Shown here: in pieces, positions 1-8,722 of the stretch | How positions within the stretch are numbered: position 1 is the stretch's first letter | How the letters are laid out: every line of letters starts with the position of its first letter | NCBI GenBank assembly: GCA_019636445.1 | Contig: JAHBXO010000010.1 | Coordinates: 1 to 64,000, forward strand | Origin: Gemmataceae bacterium | Lineage (GTDB): Bacteria; Planctomycetota; Planctomycetia; Gemmatales; Gemmataceae | Direction: 5' to 3' | DNA: 64,000 nt | Notes under the pieces: generated by a model | Told to the model about the DNA's origin: nothing | Database searches by the model: none | The model's input: only the letters and a program-made list of their open reading frames with translations | Position numbers and translations under genes: made by a program

Positions 1-49
1 TCGAGCGGATCAATACCGTCTGATCCTTTCTTTACCTGAAGACCGAAAG

Positions 50-261
50 TTAATTTGTAGGAAACGTATGAAGTGTCACCGTCAGCGAGACGGCCAATTC
101 CGCGACGAGACGCCCATAGGCTTCGAGGGATTCGGGAGATTTAAACTTGACGTTGAGGAGTCGGAACCAGCGGGTTCCGGTGGAAGCGGTCCAGACGGCA
201 CGGGCTTGGTCTTTCTGGCCGTGTTTCAGATAGATGGGGGGGGGACAGGATTTCGCCTCAT
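50..261 (-). pseudogene. Degenerate N-terminal fragment of a tyrosine-recombinase/integrase-like gene
   Basis: Read leftward from an ATG at 261 (a GGAGAGG-type ribosome site lies just upstream), the first codons give MRRNPV and then run into a C9 tract (G9 on the plus strand, 236-244). One extra C would restore a frame reading PPIYLKHGQKDQARAVW and later SPESLEAYGRLVAEL, ending at a TAA at 50-52. The second motif resembles the N-terminal arm of planctomycete phage-type integrases, which often read like GSPES..AYxRLVAEL. The catalytic domain is absent. It lies immediately 3' of the tRNA-Arg gene on the same strand, a classic integration site. The family assignment is from memory of such N-termini and is tentative. 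Confidence 0.45.
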
Positions 262-375
262 GTTCGCCTCTCCGTCGAACTATGCACCGGTTGCACAGTT
301 CGGGTGTTTCGGAGTAGCGCCCGGCGAAGTGCCGAGGTAAGCGAAATCGGTTCTACTTTAAGGAGTTTTCTTCAG

Positions 376-449
<74 letters not shown>

Positions 450-495
450 CTGCGTCTTTCAATCGTATGACCCCGGAGGCGGGGCGTCAACGCGC

Positions 496-1818
496 CTAGA
501 TTTCCAGCCCGTCGGGGATGATCGCTCCGCGCGGCACGCAGACGATGCCATCGCGGATGTGGAACCGGCCGGTGGGGTCGTCCGAATCGGCGTCGCCGTC
601 GTGGTCCCGGATGCGAACACCCTTTCCAATGCGACAATCCTTGTCCAGGATCGCGCGTTCAATCCGACACCCTTCGCCGATGTTCAAGTTCGGCCGGCCG
701 AGTCGCTGGTTCTCCGCCAACTCCGCCTTTGTCTCGTAGCCGTCGCTGCCGATCATGACAACGTGACGGAGCAAACAGTTCGCGCCGACGACGCTACGGA
801 CGCCGATGGACGAATGCTCGAGCGTGCTTCCGCCGCCGATGACGCAGCCGTCGGACACGGTGGCGTGGTCGAGGCGGGCGCCGTTGATGCGGCTGGCGGG
901 CAGGTTCCGCATGCGCGTGTAGATGACGCCTTCGGGCTGGAAGAAATCGAACGGTGGTTCCGGTTCGCCGAGCGCGAGGCTGGTCTCGTGATAGCTGCGG
1001 ATGGTGCCGAGGTCTTCCCAGAAGCCGTCGTAGAGGTGGGCATGGATGTGCCGGTCGGCGACGTGGTTGGGGAAGACATTCGAGCCGAAGTCGTGCGGGA
1101 GGAGCATGGCGTTGTGAAGCTTGTCCGGCACGGGGGTATTGAGCATCTCGATGAGTTTGGCAGTGTTGAACAGGTAGATGCCCATGTTGGCGATGTAGTT
1201 GCGGCCCTTGGAAGGAATCCCCTGCGCGTCGATCCAGGACGAGGCGACATGGTAGGGTTTGCGCGCCTCGGCGGTCTTGGGTTTCTCGGCGAAGCCGAGC
1301 ACACGCCCGGAATCGTCGACCTTCATGAGGCCGAAGGCGGAGGTTTGGCTTTCGGGTACAGGGATGCCGGCGATCGTCACTTCCGCGCCGCTCTTGCGGT
1401 GTGTCTCGATGAGCTGGCGGTAGTCCATGCGGTAGAGCTGGTCGCCGGAGAGGATGAGCACTTCGTCCGGTTCTTCGCGCTTGATGTAGGCGATGTTTTG
1501 GCGGACGGCGTCGGCGGTGCCCTGATACCAGCCGATCTGGTCGTCGTACGCCTGCTGGGCGGCGAGGATTTCGACGAAGCCCTTGCTGAACATGTCGAAC
1601 TTGTAGGTGTTCGAGATGTGGCGGTGGAGGCTGACGGAGAGGAACTGCGTGAGGACGTAGATGGTGTTGAGCTTGCTGTTGAGGCAGTTCGAGATGGGGA
1701 TGTCGATGAGCCGGTATTTGCCGCCGACGGGGACGGCGGGTTTGGCGCGTTGTTTGGTGAGGGGGAAGAGTCGCGTGCCGCGACCGCCGCCGAGGATGAG
1801 CGAGAGAACCTGCGGCAT
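496..1818 (-). CDS. glgC: Glucose-1-phosphate adenylyltransferase (ADP-glucose pyrophosphorylase)
   Basis: The enzyme makes ADP-glucose from ATP and glucose-1-phosphate, the committed step of bacterial glycogen synthesis in the cytoplasm. The 440-residue protein opens with the nucleotide-binding signature GGGRGTRLFPLTKQRAKPAV (about residues 10-29), then YRLIDIPISNCLNS and WYQGTADAV. It ends in a left-handed beta-helix region closing with GAIIPDGLEI. The sequence is of the cyanobacterial/plant-like type. The open frame extends 50 codons further upstream, but the ATG at 1818 is preceded by GGAGG at good spacing and begins the conserved core. The 137-base gap to the oppositely oriented oleC-like gene must hold both promoters. 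No other glycogen genes are present. Confidence 0.93.
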   Translation of the reverse strand: MPQVLSLILGGGRGTRLFPLTKQRAKPAVPVGGKYRLIDIPISNCLNSKLNTIYVLTQFLSVSLHRHISNTYKFDMFSKGFVEILAAQQAYDDQIGWYQGTADAVRQNIAYIKREEPDEVLILSGDQLYRMDYRQLIETHRKSGAEVTIAGIPVPESQTSAFGLMKVDDSGRVLGFAEKPKTAEARKPYHVASSWIDAQGIPSKGRNYIANMGIYLFNTAKLIEMLNTPVPDKLHNAMLLPHDFGSNVFPNHVADRHIHAHLYDGFWEDLGTIRSYHETSLALGEPEPPFDFFQPEGVIYTRMRNLPASRINGARLDHATVSDGCVIGGGSTLEHSSIGVRSVVGANCLLRHVVMIGSDGYETKAELAENQRLGRPNLNIGEGCRIERAILDKDCRIGKGVRIRDHDGDADSDDPTGRFHIRDGIVCVPRGAIIPDGLEI

Positions 1819-1955
1819 ACCGTGCCTCCGGGGTGCCGAACGAGGTGGAAGAGAAGTTTCGCCTATGCTACCGCGCGTCGGGCGGCGGTGTAAGGGAGTG
1901 CTACAACAGGAAGAAGATTTCTTCCCTCGAACGTCCGGCATCTCCGGAATCCGGC

Positions 1956-3809
1956 ATGGTCGTACCATCCGTGAACGTGTCGTCGCACCTGGCGGTCCTC
2001 GCGGCCGTGGATCCGGAGCGCGCCGCGCTGGTCGATGCGCGGACGCAGCGGAGCCTGACGTTCCGGGAGCTGCACGCGCGGTCGGATGCGATCGCGGCGG
2101 GGCTGAACGGAATCGGCATCGGGAAAGGGACTCGCGTGGCGCTGATGGTGCCGCCGTCGCCGGACTTCTTCGCGCTGACGTTTGCGCTTTTGAAGACCGC
2201 GGCGGTGCCTGTGATGATCGACCCCGGCATGGGCGTGAAGAATCTCGGTGTCTGCCTCGCCGAAGCGGAGCCGGAGGCGTTCGTCGGCATCGCGAAGGCG
2301 CACCTGGCGCGGCGGCTGCTCGGCTGGGGACGACGGAGCGTTCGCACGACCATCAACGTCGGGCGGGGGCGCTTCTTCTGCTCGCGATCGCTTCGGGAAC
2401 TGGAATGCCAACCGAAACCGTTCGATCCTCCGGCGGTCGGACCGAACGACACGGCTGCGATCCTCTTCACCAGCGGCAGTACCGGCGTGGCAAAGGGGGC
2501 GGTTTATTCCCACGGTATCTTCACGGCGCAGGTGGAGATGCTCAAAGCCGAGTACGGCATCGCCCCCGGCGAGGTCGACCTGTGTACATTCCCCTTGTTC
2601 GCCCTCTTCGGCCCGGCGCTCGGCATGACCTGCATCATCCCCGATATGGACGCATCCCGACCCGCGACGATCGACCCGGCGAAGACGCTGGCGGCCGTGG
2701 AGCGCTACCGCGTGACGAACTTCTTCGGCAGCCCCGCCGTGATCCGGCGGCTGGCGGATGGGGCTTCGGTTTTGGCTTTGTCCCCTCCCCCCTTGAGGGG
2801 GAGGGTTAGGGTGGGGGGCCAGGGGATCGCTGGTGCCGATGAAGTGGCGGGGCTGCCCCATCCCCCCCACCCCGGCCCTCCCCCTCCGGGGGGGAGGGAG
2901 AAAGAGGGCGAAGGTGATGTCGAATACGGTGGCTGGGAGAAGAGAGCCTTCGCCACCGTCCGCCGCGTGATCTCGGCCGGGGCGCCGGCTTCACCGGATG
3001 TGCTCGAAACCTTCACGAAGGCCTACCTTCCCGTGGGCGTGCAGATCTACACGCCCTACGGTGCAACGGAAGCCCTGCCGGTGGCGAACATCGGCAGCGA
3101 TGAAATCCTGACCGAAACGCGACACCTCACCGAAGTCGGCAAAGGCGTCTGTGTCGGCCGGCCGTTCACGGGGATGACAGTCCACATCATCCGCATCAGC
3201 GACGATCCGATCGCGGAATGGAGCGAAGACCTGCTCGCGCCACCGGGGGAGGTCGGCGAGATTGTCGTGCGCGGTCCGGTGGTGACGAAGCGCTATCACA
3301 ATCGCGACGCGGCGACGAAGCTAGCGAAGATCGTGGATGCGAAGACCAGCGAGACGCTGCACCGCATGGGCGACGTCGGCTATATCGACGAGCGCGGCCG
3401 CCTCTGGTTCTGTGGCCGCAAGTCGCACCGCGTCGTGACGCCGGAAGAGACGCTGTTTACGGACATGGTGGAGCCGATTTTCATTTCGATTCAGGGTGTA
3501 ATGCGAAGCGCGCTCGTGAGCGTGACCCGAAACGGCTTAACCGAACCGGTGATTTGCATTGAGCGCGAAAGCCCGGCCCACCATCCGGATGTACGCGTTC
3601 GATTCAACATTGTTCCGTGGGACGAGTTGGAAAGACAGTTACGCACTCAGGCCAAAGGATTCGTACATACTCGACCCATCAAAACGTTCCTGCTCTACCC
3701 GGGTCTGTTCCCCGTCGACGTTCGCCACAACTCGAAGATCTTCCGCGAGAAACTGGCAGTCTGGGCGGACAAGAAACTTGGCCCGAAGTGGGCCGGAGGG
3801 CCGGTATGA
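1956..3809 (+). CDS. oleC: OleC-like AMP-dependent synthetase (beta-lactone synthetase / fatty acid CoA ligase family)
   Basis: This ANL-superfamily adenylating enzyme has 617 residues. Motifs are the P-loop LFTSGSTGVAKGAVYSH (about 169-185), YGATEALPVA (about 365), GDVGYIDERGRLWFCGR (about 470) and a C-terminal NSKIFREKL with the expected lysine. In olefin biosynthesis OleC turns the beta-hydroxy acid made by OleD into a beta-lactone, which OleB decarboxylates to the alkene. The ATGA overlap with an OleD-like gene supports the assignment. No oleA or oleB lies in the window. About 40 proline- and glycine-rich residues (roughly 276-315) come from a palindromic element inserted in frame. The ATG at 1956 was chosen because the core starts there; the frame remains open upstream. 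A plain acyl-CoA ligase role cannot be excluded. Confidence 0.78.
   Translation: MVVPSVNVSSHLAVLAAVDPERAALVDARTQRSLTFRELHARSDAIAAGLNGIGIGKGTRVALMVPPSPDFFALTFALLKTAAVPVMIDPGMGVKNLGVCLAEAEPEAFVGIAKAHLARRLLGWGRRSVRTTINVGRGRFFCSRSLRELECQPKPFDPPAVGPNDTAAILFTSGSTGVAKGAVYSHGIFTAQVEMLKAEYGIAPGEVDLCTFPLFALFGPALGMTCIIPDMDASRPATIDPAKTLAAVERYRVTNFFGSPAVIRRLADGASVLALSPPPLRGRVRVGGQGIAGADEVAGLPHPPHPGPPPPGGREKEGEGDVEYGGWEKRAFATVRRVISAGAPASPDVLETFTKAYLPVGVQIYTPYGATEALPVANIGSDEILTETRHLTEVGKGVCVGRPFTGMTVHIIRISDDPIAEWSEDLLAPPGEVGEIVVRGPVVTKRYHNRDAATKLAKIVDAKTSETLHRMGDVGYIDERGRLWFCGRKSHRVVTPEETLFTDMVEPIFISIQGVMRSALVSVTRNGLTEPVICIERESPAHHPDVRVRFNIVPWDELERQLRTQAKGFVHTRPIKTFLLYPGLFPVDVRHNSKIFREKLAVWADKKLGPKWAGGPV
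2781..2899. repeat. Palindromic repeat element inserted in frame inside the oleC-like gene
   Basis: Two C/G-rich hairpins form the ends: CCCTCCCCCC-TTGA-GGGGGAGGG at about 2783-2805 and CCCTCCCCCTCC-GGGGGGGAGGG at about 2876-2898. Between them, GGTGGGGGG (left) and CCCCCCACC (right) are inverted relative to each other. The whole element is therefore an inverted repeat whose arms are themselves hairpins, like a REP/BIME or small MITE. It is read through without a stop and adds a Pro/Gly-rich loop to the protein. Confidence 0.85.
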
Positions 3810-4825
3810 AAGCCCTCGTCACCGGCGGCGGCGGGTTCCTCGGCGGCGCCATCGTGCGCCAACTGAAGGCGCGCGGCGATTCCCCCGTCTCCTATACGCG
3901 ATCGCGGAACGCCTGGCTCGACGAGCTTGGCATCGAGCAGCGACTCGGCGACCTCACCGATCTCGAAGCCTTGAAGACCGCAATGGCCGGCTGCGATCTC
4001 GTGATCCACGTCGCGGCCAAAGCCGGCGTCTGGGGACGGTACGCCGATTACGTCGCCACGAACATCACCGGCACCGAGAACGTGATTGCCGCGTGCCGCG
4101 CCGTCGGCATCCGCAAGCTCGTGTACACCAGCACGCCGAGCATCGTTCACACCGGCGGGGACCTCGAAGGCGTGGACGAATCGACGCCAGTGGCGAAGCA
4201 TTCCGATTCGTACTACCCGCTCACGAAAGCCGTGGCGGAGAAGGCCGTGCTCGCCGCAAACGGGCCGGAGCTCGCGACGGTCGCGCTGCGACCGCACCTG
4301 ATCTGGGGCCCCGGCGATCCGCACCTCGTCCCGCGATTGCTCGCCCGCGCCCGACTCGGCAAGCTCAAGCGTATCGGCACGCGACCGACGAAGGTCGACG
4401 TCACCTACATCGACAACGCCGCCGAGGCGCACCTGCTCGCCGCCGACCGGATCGACATCGGTTCGCCGATCGCGGGGAAGGCGTACTTCATCAGCAACGG
4501 CGAGCCGGTGGTGATGTGGGACTTCCTGAACCGCATCCTCGCGGACGCGGGAGTTGCTCCCGTGACGAAGACGGTGCCGGTCTGGCTGGCGAAGTGCGTG
4601 GGGTGGTATCTCGAAACGGTCTACCGCATCTTTCGATTCGCGGGGGAGCCGGCGATGACGCGGTTCGTGGCCGGACAACTTTCAACGTCGCACTGGTACG
4701 ACATCTCGGCGGCGCGGCGGGACCTGGGGTACACACCGCGTGTGAGCGTCGAGGACGGATTGAAGCGATTGGCGGCGAGTTTCGCGAAGCCCAAAAGCTC
4801 GGCGGACATCAACCCCGTGCGGTAA
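3806..4825 (+). CDS. oleD: OleD-like NAD(P)-dependent epimerase/dehydratase (3-beta-HSD family)
   Basis: An extended short-chain dehydrogenase of 339 residues. The nucleotide-binding GGGGFLGG is near residue 7, the catalytic pair is Y137 and K141 in YPLTK, and the C-terminal half is of 3-beta-hydroxysteroid dehydrogenase type. In the olefin pathway OleD reduces the 2-alkyl-3-ketoacid from OleA to the 2-alkyl-3-hydroxyacid used by OleC. Its ATG overlaps the oleC-like stop (ATGA) and has GGAGGG upstream, so the two are translated as a pair. The frame is open for 63 codons upstream, but those overlap the preceding gene and lack family features. A sugar or steroid epimerase role is the alternative. 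Confidence 0.75.
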   Translation: MKALVTGGGGFLGGAIVRQLKARGDSPVSYTRSRNAWLDELGIEQRLGDLTDLEALKTAMAGCDLVIHVAAKAGVWGRYADYVATNITGTENVIAACRAVGIRKLVYTSTPSIVHTGGDLEGVDESTPVAKHSDSYYPLTKAVAEKAVLAANGPELATVALRPHLIWGPGDPHLVPRLLARARLGKLKRIGTRPTKVDVTYIDNAAEAHLLAADRIDIGSPIAGKAYFISNGEPVVMWDFLNRILADAGVAPVTKTVPVWLAKCVGWYLETVYRIFRFAGEPAMTRFVAGQLSTSHWYDISAARRDLGYTPRVSVEDGLKRLAASFAKPKSSADINPVR

Positions 4826-5416
4826 TCAGCGCCGCCGTTCCGGGAACGCGATGCCGCGGTAGACGTCGGCGAGGGGGATGTCCTTGGCGGGCACCGATTC
4901 GAGGGAGAACGTGGCCTCGAGACCGACGTAGGCGTCATGGGTCCAGCGCCCGTCGTCGCCGCGGGCGTAGCGTTCGACGCGTGGCTCGTCCTGCGACACG
5001 AGCAGGTATTCGCGCAGCGAATCGATTTGCTTGTAATGATCGAACTTGATCGTGCGGTCGTAGTGTTCGGTGGACTCGGAAAGCACTTCGATCAGGACGC
5101 GAGGGTTGACGATTGTGCTTTGGTCGAGCGGATCGAGTTCGGGTTCGCCGCAGACGATGGCGATGTCCGGGTAGGTGTAGAGACCCGTCGGATCCACCTT
5201 GACACGCTGATCGCTGGAAGTCGTACCACACGGCCCCCCCTTGAGCCGCATGTAGAGTTCGCCTTCGAATTGACTTTTGATCTTGTTGTGGGGCGGCAGT
5301 GCCCCGGCCATGGCGAAGATTTCGCCGTTGAAGAACTCGCTTTTGAACGCGGCGGCGTTCTCGAGGGCGAGGTATTCCTGTTCGGTCAGCTTGCGGGGCT
5401 TGGGTACGGCGCTCAT
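4826..5416 (-). CDS. Uma2 family protein (DUF820, predicted endonuclease fold), distal copy
   Basis: A 196-residue Uma2-family protein with the restriction-endonuclease-like core: YPDI, then IEVLSESTEHYDRTIKFDHY and REYLLV, which provide the acidic and lysine positions of the PD-(D/E)XK fold. The cellular role of the family is unknown. It is the second gene of a tandem duplicated pair; its ATG overlaps the stop of the first copy (ATGA), which fixes the start. Its stop abuts the stop of the convergent oleD-like gene with no spacing. It differs from its sister mainly between residues about 45 and 70 and at the C-terminus. Confidence 0.85.
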   Translation of the reverse strand: MSAVPKPRKLTEQEYLALENAAAFKSEFFNGEIFAMAGALPPHNKIKSQFEGELYMRLKGGPCGTTSSDQRVKVDPTGLYTYPDIAIVCGEPELDPLDQSTIVNPRVLIEVLSESTEHYDRTIKFDHYKQIDSLREYLLVSQDEPRVERYARGDDGRWTHDAYVGLEATFSLESVPAKDIPLADVYRGIAFPERRR

Positions 5417-6033
5417 CGCTTCGTCTCCGGTCCGCTTCGGCCGCATTGAAGAGATTCCGGGAACGCAATGCCGCGGTAGACATCGGCGAGGGGGATGTCC
5501 ATGGCGGGCACCGATTCGAGGGAGAACGTGGCCTCGAGGCCGACGTAAGCGTCGTGCGTCCAGCGCCCGTCGTCGCCGCGCACGTACCGTTCGATACGCG
5601 GCTCGTCTTGGGCGACGAGCAAGTACTCGCGCAGCGAATCGATCGTTCGATAATGATCGGACTTGGTGGTGCGGTCGTAGTGTTCGGTGGAGGGCGATAG
5701 CACTTCGATGATCGCTCGCGGATTGACGATCGTGCTTCGGTCGAGCGGATCGAGTTCGGGTTCGCCGCAGACGATGACGATGTCCGGATAGGTGTAAAGC
5801 CCCGTGCGATGGACGCGCACGCGTTGGTCGCTGGAAGCCGTTCGACAGGGGCTACCTTTCAAACGCAGCTTCATTTCAAAGATGCAATTGTCCTTGATGA
5901 AATTGTGGGGCGGCAGTGCCCCGGCCATGGCGAACATCTCGCCGTTGTAGAACTCGCTTTTGAACGCGGCGGCGTTCTCGAGGGCGAGGTATTCCTGTTC
6001 GGTCAGCTTGCGGGGCTTGGGTACGGCGCTCAT
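5413..6033 (-). CDS. Uma2 family protein (DUF820, predicted endonuclease fold), proximal copy
   Basis: A 206-residue sister of the neighbouring Uma2 gene. The first 28 residues, starting MSAVPKPRKLTEQEYLALEN, are identical in the two proteins, and the catalytic-core block (YPDI, IEVLSPSTEHYDRT, REYLLV) is nearly so. Divergence is concentrated around residues 45-70 and in the tail, which here ends QCGRSGPETKR. The pair therefore arose by recent tandem duplication. The two genes are translationally coupled. The patatin-like gene ends only 40 bases upstream on the same strand and may read into them. Confidence 0.87.
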   Translation of the reverse strand: MSAVPKPRKLTEQEYLALENAAAFKSEFYNGEMFAMAGALPPHNFIKDNCIFEMKLRLKGSPCRTASSDQRVRVHRTGLYTYPDIVIVCGEPELDPLDRSTIVNPRAIIEVLSPSTEHYDRTTKSDHYRTIDSLREYLLVAQDEPRIERYVRGDDGRWTHDAYVGLEATFSLESVPAMDIPLADVYRGIAFPESLQCGRSGPETKR

Positions 6034-6073
6034 GGCGGCATTCTAACGGCGCGGGCGGGGCGATGGGAAGTCG

Positions 6074-7369
6074 TCAGCGCCCTTCGAATTCGGTGCCGGT
6101 GCGCGGCACGACCTGCTCGTGCCGGAGCACGGCCGGGGGCTGCGTGCGCCAGTCGGGGCCGCGACCGCCTTGCAATCCGACCCGGCGTCCTTCCTCGTAC
6201 AGCCGCGCGAGCATCAACGGTTCGAACTTCAGCGGGCCACCCTCGTCCACGAAGTCCTGCCGGAGCGCGGTGAACTGGAATTGCATCCCGGTGAGCAACG
6301 AGAGGGTGTAAATGCGCAGCAGATCGTTTTGCGTCATCGCGGAGACCAGCGAGGTGATCGCACCGCCAAGGATGCCGAACAGGTTGGGGTTCACACACTT
6401 CGGCTCGGCGAAAACCTTCCCCGAAACGATGGCATAGATATTGGAGCCGACAAGCGGGCGGGGCCCGGCTCGGAGCTGTTCTAACGGAACATTGAGGTGT
6501 GCGAGGCGTACGAAGACTTCGCTGGAGGCACCGCCATCGCCGTGCAGTTCCGTGTAGCGGATGCCGTTGACCGTCACGTCGAATTTCACCGGGGGGAACT
6601 GCCCGGGCACCGACGTGGAGGCGAGGATGATCTTGGAGATGAGTTCGTGCTTGTCGCACCGGTCGCCGGCGGCGATGGCGCTGATGTCCCAGACGGCGAG
6701 GCGTTTGGTGTCGAGGTTGGTGGTGCCGATGAGCAGGCGTCGGCCCTCGGCGTGGGCCTGGGCGAGGTCGGCGATCAACTCCGGGGTGACGGCGCGCTCG
6801 ATGCCGCGCTTCAGCGGCTCGGACGACGCCAGAGAGTCGCCGAGCAAGGCGAACGGTAGCGGCTTTTTGCGGTAGATATCCTTGTCGGTGACGGTGGTGT
6901 AGAAGCGTCGGACAGTGTCGTCGTATTTGGGGCCGAGGAAGGCGAAGACGGCGACAATGGCGCCGGTGCTGACACCGGTGACGACGTCGAAGCTGGGTCG
7001 GTTGCCGGATTCGGTCCAGCCACCGAGGACGCCGGCGGAGTAGGCACCGAACTTGCCGCCGCCGGAGATGGCGAGGACGTTGTACATGCGGCTGCCGTCG
7101 GGCATGGGCCGGGACGGGCCTTGCAGGCCGTCGGCGAGTTGTCGGAAGAGTTCCGCGGAGGGGGCGTTGGAATTCCTTGTTCCGTCGACGGGATCGGTGA
7201 ACGATTCGGGACAGGGCGGAGCGCAGCGGCGTTCGGGTTTGAGGAAATTGCAGCCGGGGAATGCCAGCGCGCAGGCGAGCGCGAGGATCACTCCCCTTGA
7301 AATTCGGCGGGGGAATCCGACGCTAAGAGCGAACAAACCTCTCGCAGCAACCTGAGGCGATTCGTCCAT
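6074..7369 (-). CDS. Patatin-like phospholipase, predicted lipoprotein
   Basis: A lipid acyl hydrolase predicted to sit on the outer face of the cytoplasmic membrane. It shows the patatin oxyanion-hole motif GGGKFG (about 103-108), the nucleophile elbow GVSTG (Ser about 134) and the catalytic DGG. The N-terminus has a basic-hydrophobic signal ending in the lipobox LAFPGC (Cys about 40). With the ATG at 7369 the protein is 431 residues, but this start codon shares the palindrome CATG with the start of the divergent phosphofructokinase gene, leaving no room for a leader. A later start (TTG or GTG before the signal peptide) is plausible. Substrate unknown. Confidence 0.82.
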   Translation of the reverse strand: MDESPQVAARGLFALSVGFPRRISRGVILALACALAFPGCNFLKPERRCAPPCPESFTDPVDGTRNSNAPSAELFRQLADGLQGPSRPMPDGSRMYNVLAISGGGKFGAYSAGVLGGWTESGNRPSFDVVTGVSTGAIVAVFAFLGPKYDDTVRRFYTTVTDKDIYRKKPLPFALLGDSLASSEPLKRGIERAVTPELIADLAQAHAEGRRLLIGTTNLDTKRLAVWDISAIAAGDRCDKHELISKIILASTSVPGQFPPVKFDVTVNGIRYTELHGDGGASSEVFVRLAHLNVPLEQLRAGPRPLVGSNIYAIVSGKVFAEPKCVNPNLFGILGGAITSLVSAMTQNDLLRIYTLSLLTGMQFQFTALRQDFVDEGGPLKFEPLMLARLYEEGRRVGLQGGRGPDWRTQPPAVLRHEQVVPRTGTEFEGR

Positions 7370-8657
7370 GAGCAGTGCGACACCCCGCGGTCGGTTGGCC
7401 ATCGTCGTTGGCGGCGGCCCCGCGCCGGGCATCAACGGCGTGATCTCGTCGGTCACCATCGAAGCCATCAACCAGGGCCTCGACGTTTACGGCGTGCGCG
7501 ACGGTTTCTCGGACCTCATCAACGGCGACACCGGCCGCGTCAAGCCGCTGACCATCGGCGAGGTGGCCCAGTACTACACGCGCGGCGGGTCCATGCTCGG
7601 CACCGCGCGCACCAACCCCGCCAAGAAGGCCGCCGACCTCGCCAACGTCATCGGCGCCTTCCAGAAGATGGGCGTCGGGTATCTCGTCACCGTCGGCGGC
7701 GACGATACGGCCTTCAGCGGAAGCCAGGTGTATAAACACGCCGCCGGAAAAATCAAGTGCGTCCACGTCCCGAAGACCATCGATAACGACTTGCCTCTTC
7801 CCCCCGGAATCCCCACCTTCGGCTTCGAGACGGCACGCCACCACGGCGTCGAACTCGCCCGCCGCCTCCACGAGGACGCCAAGACCACCGGCCGCTGGTA
7901 CGTCATCATCAGCATGGGCCGCGCCGCCGGGCACCTCGCCCTCGGCATCGGCAAGGCGTCCGCGTCCGCCATCACCATCATCTCCGAGGAGTTCGCCGGC
8001 AAGAAGATCAAGCTCGACCACGTTTGCGATCTCGTCGTCGGCGCCATCGTCAAGCGCCGGGCACAGGGCAAGAAGTACGGTCTCGCCATCCTCTCCGAAG
8101 GCATCCTGGAGAACATCGGCGAGGACGGACTCAAGGAAGCCCTCGGCGACGACCTGAAACGCTACGGTGAAGTCGAACGCGACGACCATGGCCACCTGCG
8201 CCTCGGCGAGATCGAGTTCGGCCGGCTCATCAAGAACCGCGTCGGTCTGCGCCTCAAGGAACTCGGCATCAAAGTCACCATCATGGACAAGGACCTCGGC
8301 TACGAACTGCGCTGCGCCGACCCGATCCCGTTCGATGCCGAATACACGCGCAACCTCGGCTATGGCGCTGTGAAGTTCCTCATGTCCAAGGACGCCGAGC
8401 AGTTCGGCGCCATCGTCAGCTTCGTGGGCGGCAAGATGGTCCCGCTGAAGTTCGAGGACATGATCGACCCGGCGACGTCGCGAATGCGGCCGCGACTGGT
8501 CGACATCGGCAGCGAGAACTACGAGTGTGCCCGGCGCTACATGATCCGGCTCGAAGAGAAGGATTTCGCCGACGCTGCCCGCTTGAAGGGCCTCGCGGAC
8601 GTGGTCAAGCTCACGCCGGACCAGTTCCGCGCGAAGTTCGAGTACCTGGTGAAGTAA
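7368..8657 (+). CDS. 6-phosphofructokinase, pyrophosphate-dependent type by signature
   Basis: Phosphorylates fructose-6-phosphate to fructose-1,6-bisphosphate in glycolysis. The 429-residue protein starts with the glycine-rich VGGGPAPGINGVI. It carries GGDDT at residues 110-114 and PKTIDND at 135-141. ATP-dependent enzymes have GGDGS and PGTIDND; the Asp and Lys seen here are the residues linked to pyrophosphate use, so a reversible PPi-dependent enzyme is inferred. The Met start overlaps the predicted start of the divergent patatin gene. A small lipoprotein gene follows 65 bases downstream. Confidence 0.9.
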   Translation: MSSATPRGRLAIVVGGGPAPGINGVISSVTIEAINQGLDVYGVRDGFSDLINGDTGRVKPLTIGEVAQYYTRGGSMLGTARTNPAKKAADLANVIGAFQKMGVGYLVTVGGDDTAFSGSQVYKHAAGKIKCVHVPKTIDNDLPLPPGIPTFGFETARHHGVELARRLHEDAKTTGRWYVIISMGRAAGHLALGIGKASASAITIISEEFAGKKIKLDHVCDLVVGAIVKRRAQGKKYGLAILSEGILENIGEDGLKEALGDDLKRYGEVERDDHGHLRLGEIEFGRLIKNRVGLRLKELGIKVTIMDKDLGYELRCADPIPFDAEYTRNLGYGAVKFLMSKDAEQFGAIVSFVGGKMVPLKFEDMIDPATSRMRPRLVDIGSENYECARRYMIRLEEKDFADAARLKGLADVVKLTPDQFRAKFEYLVK

Positions 8658-8722
8658 CGCCGTCGGAGCCGTGATGCCCTGATACGGCGGGACCGTTTCC
8701 GTTTCTCCCCCGGAGTCTCTCC

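Noticed and set aside
68..340. 90-codon plus-strand frame at the left end
   Set aside because: The opposite strand reads as a recombinase-like remnant, which explains the region better.
559..1893. 444-codon plus-strand open frame opposite glgC
   Set aside because: It is the antisense shadow of glgC; it has no recognisable protein features, and high GC makes such frames common.
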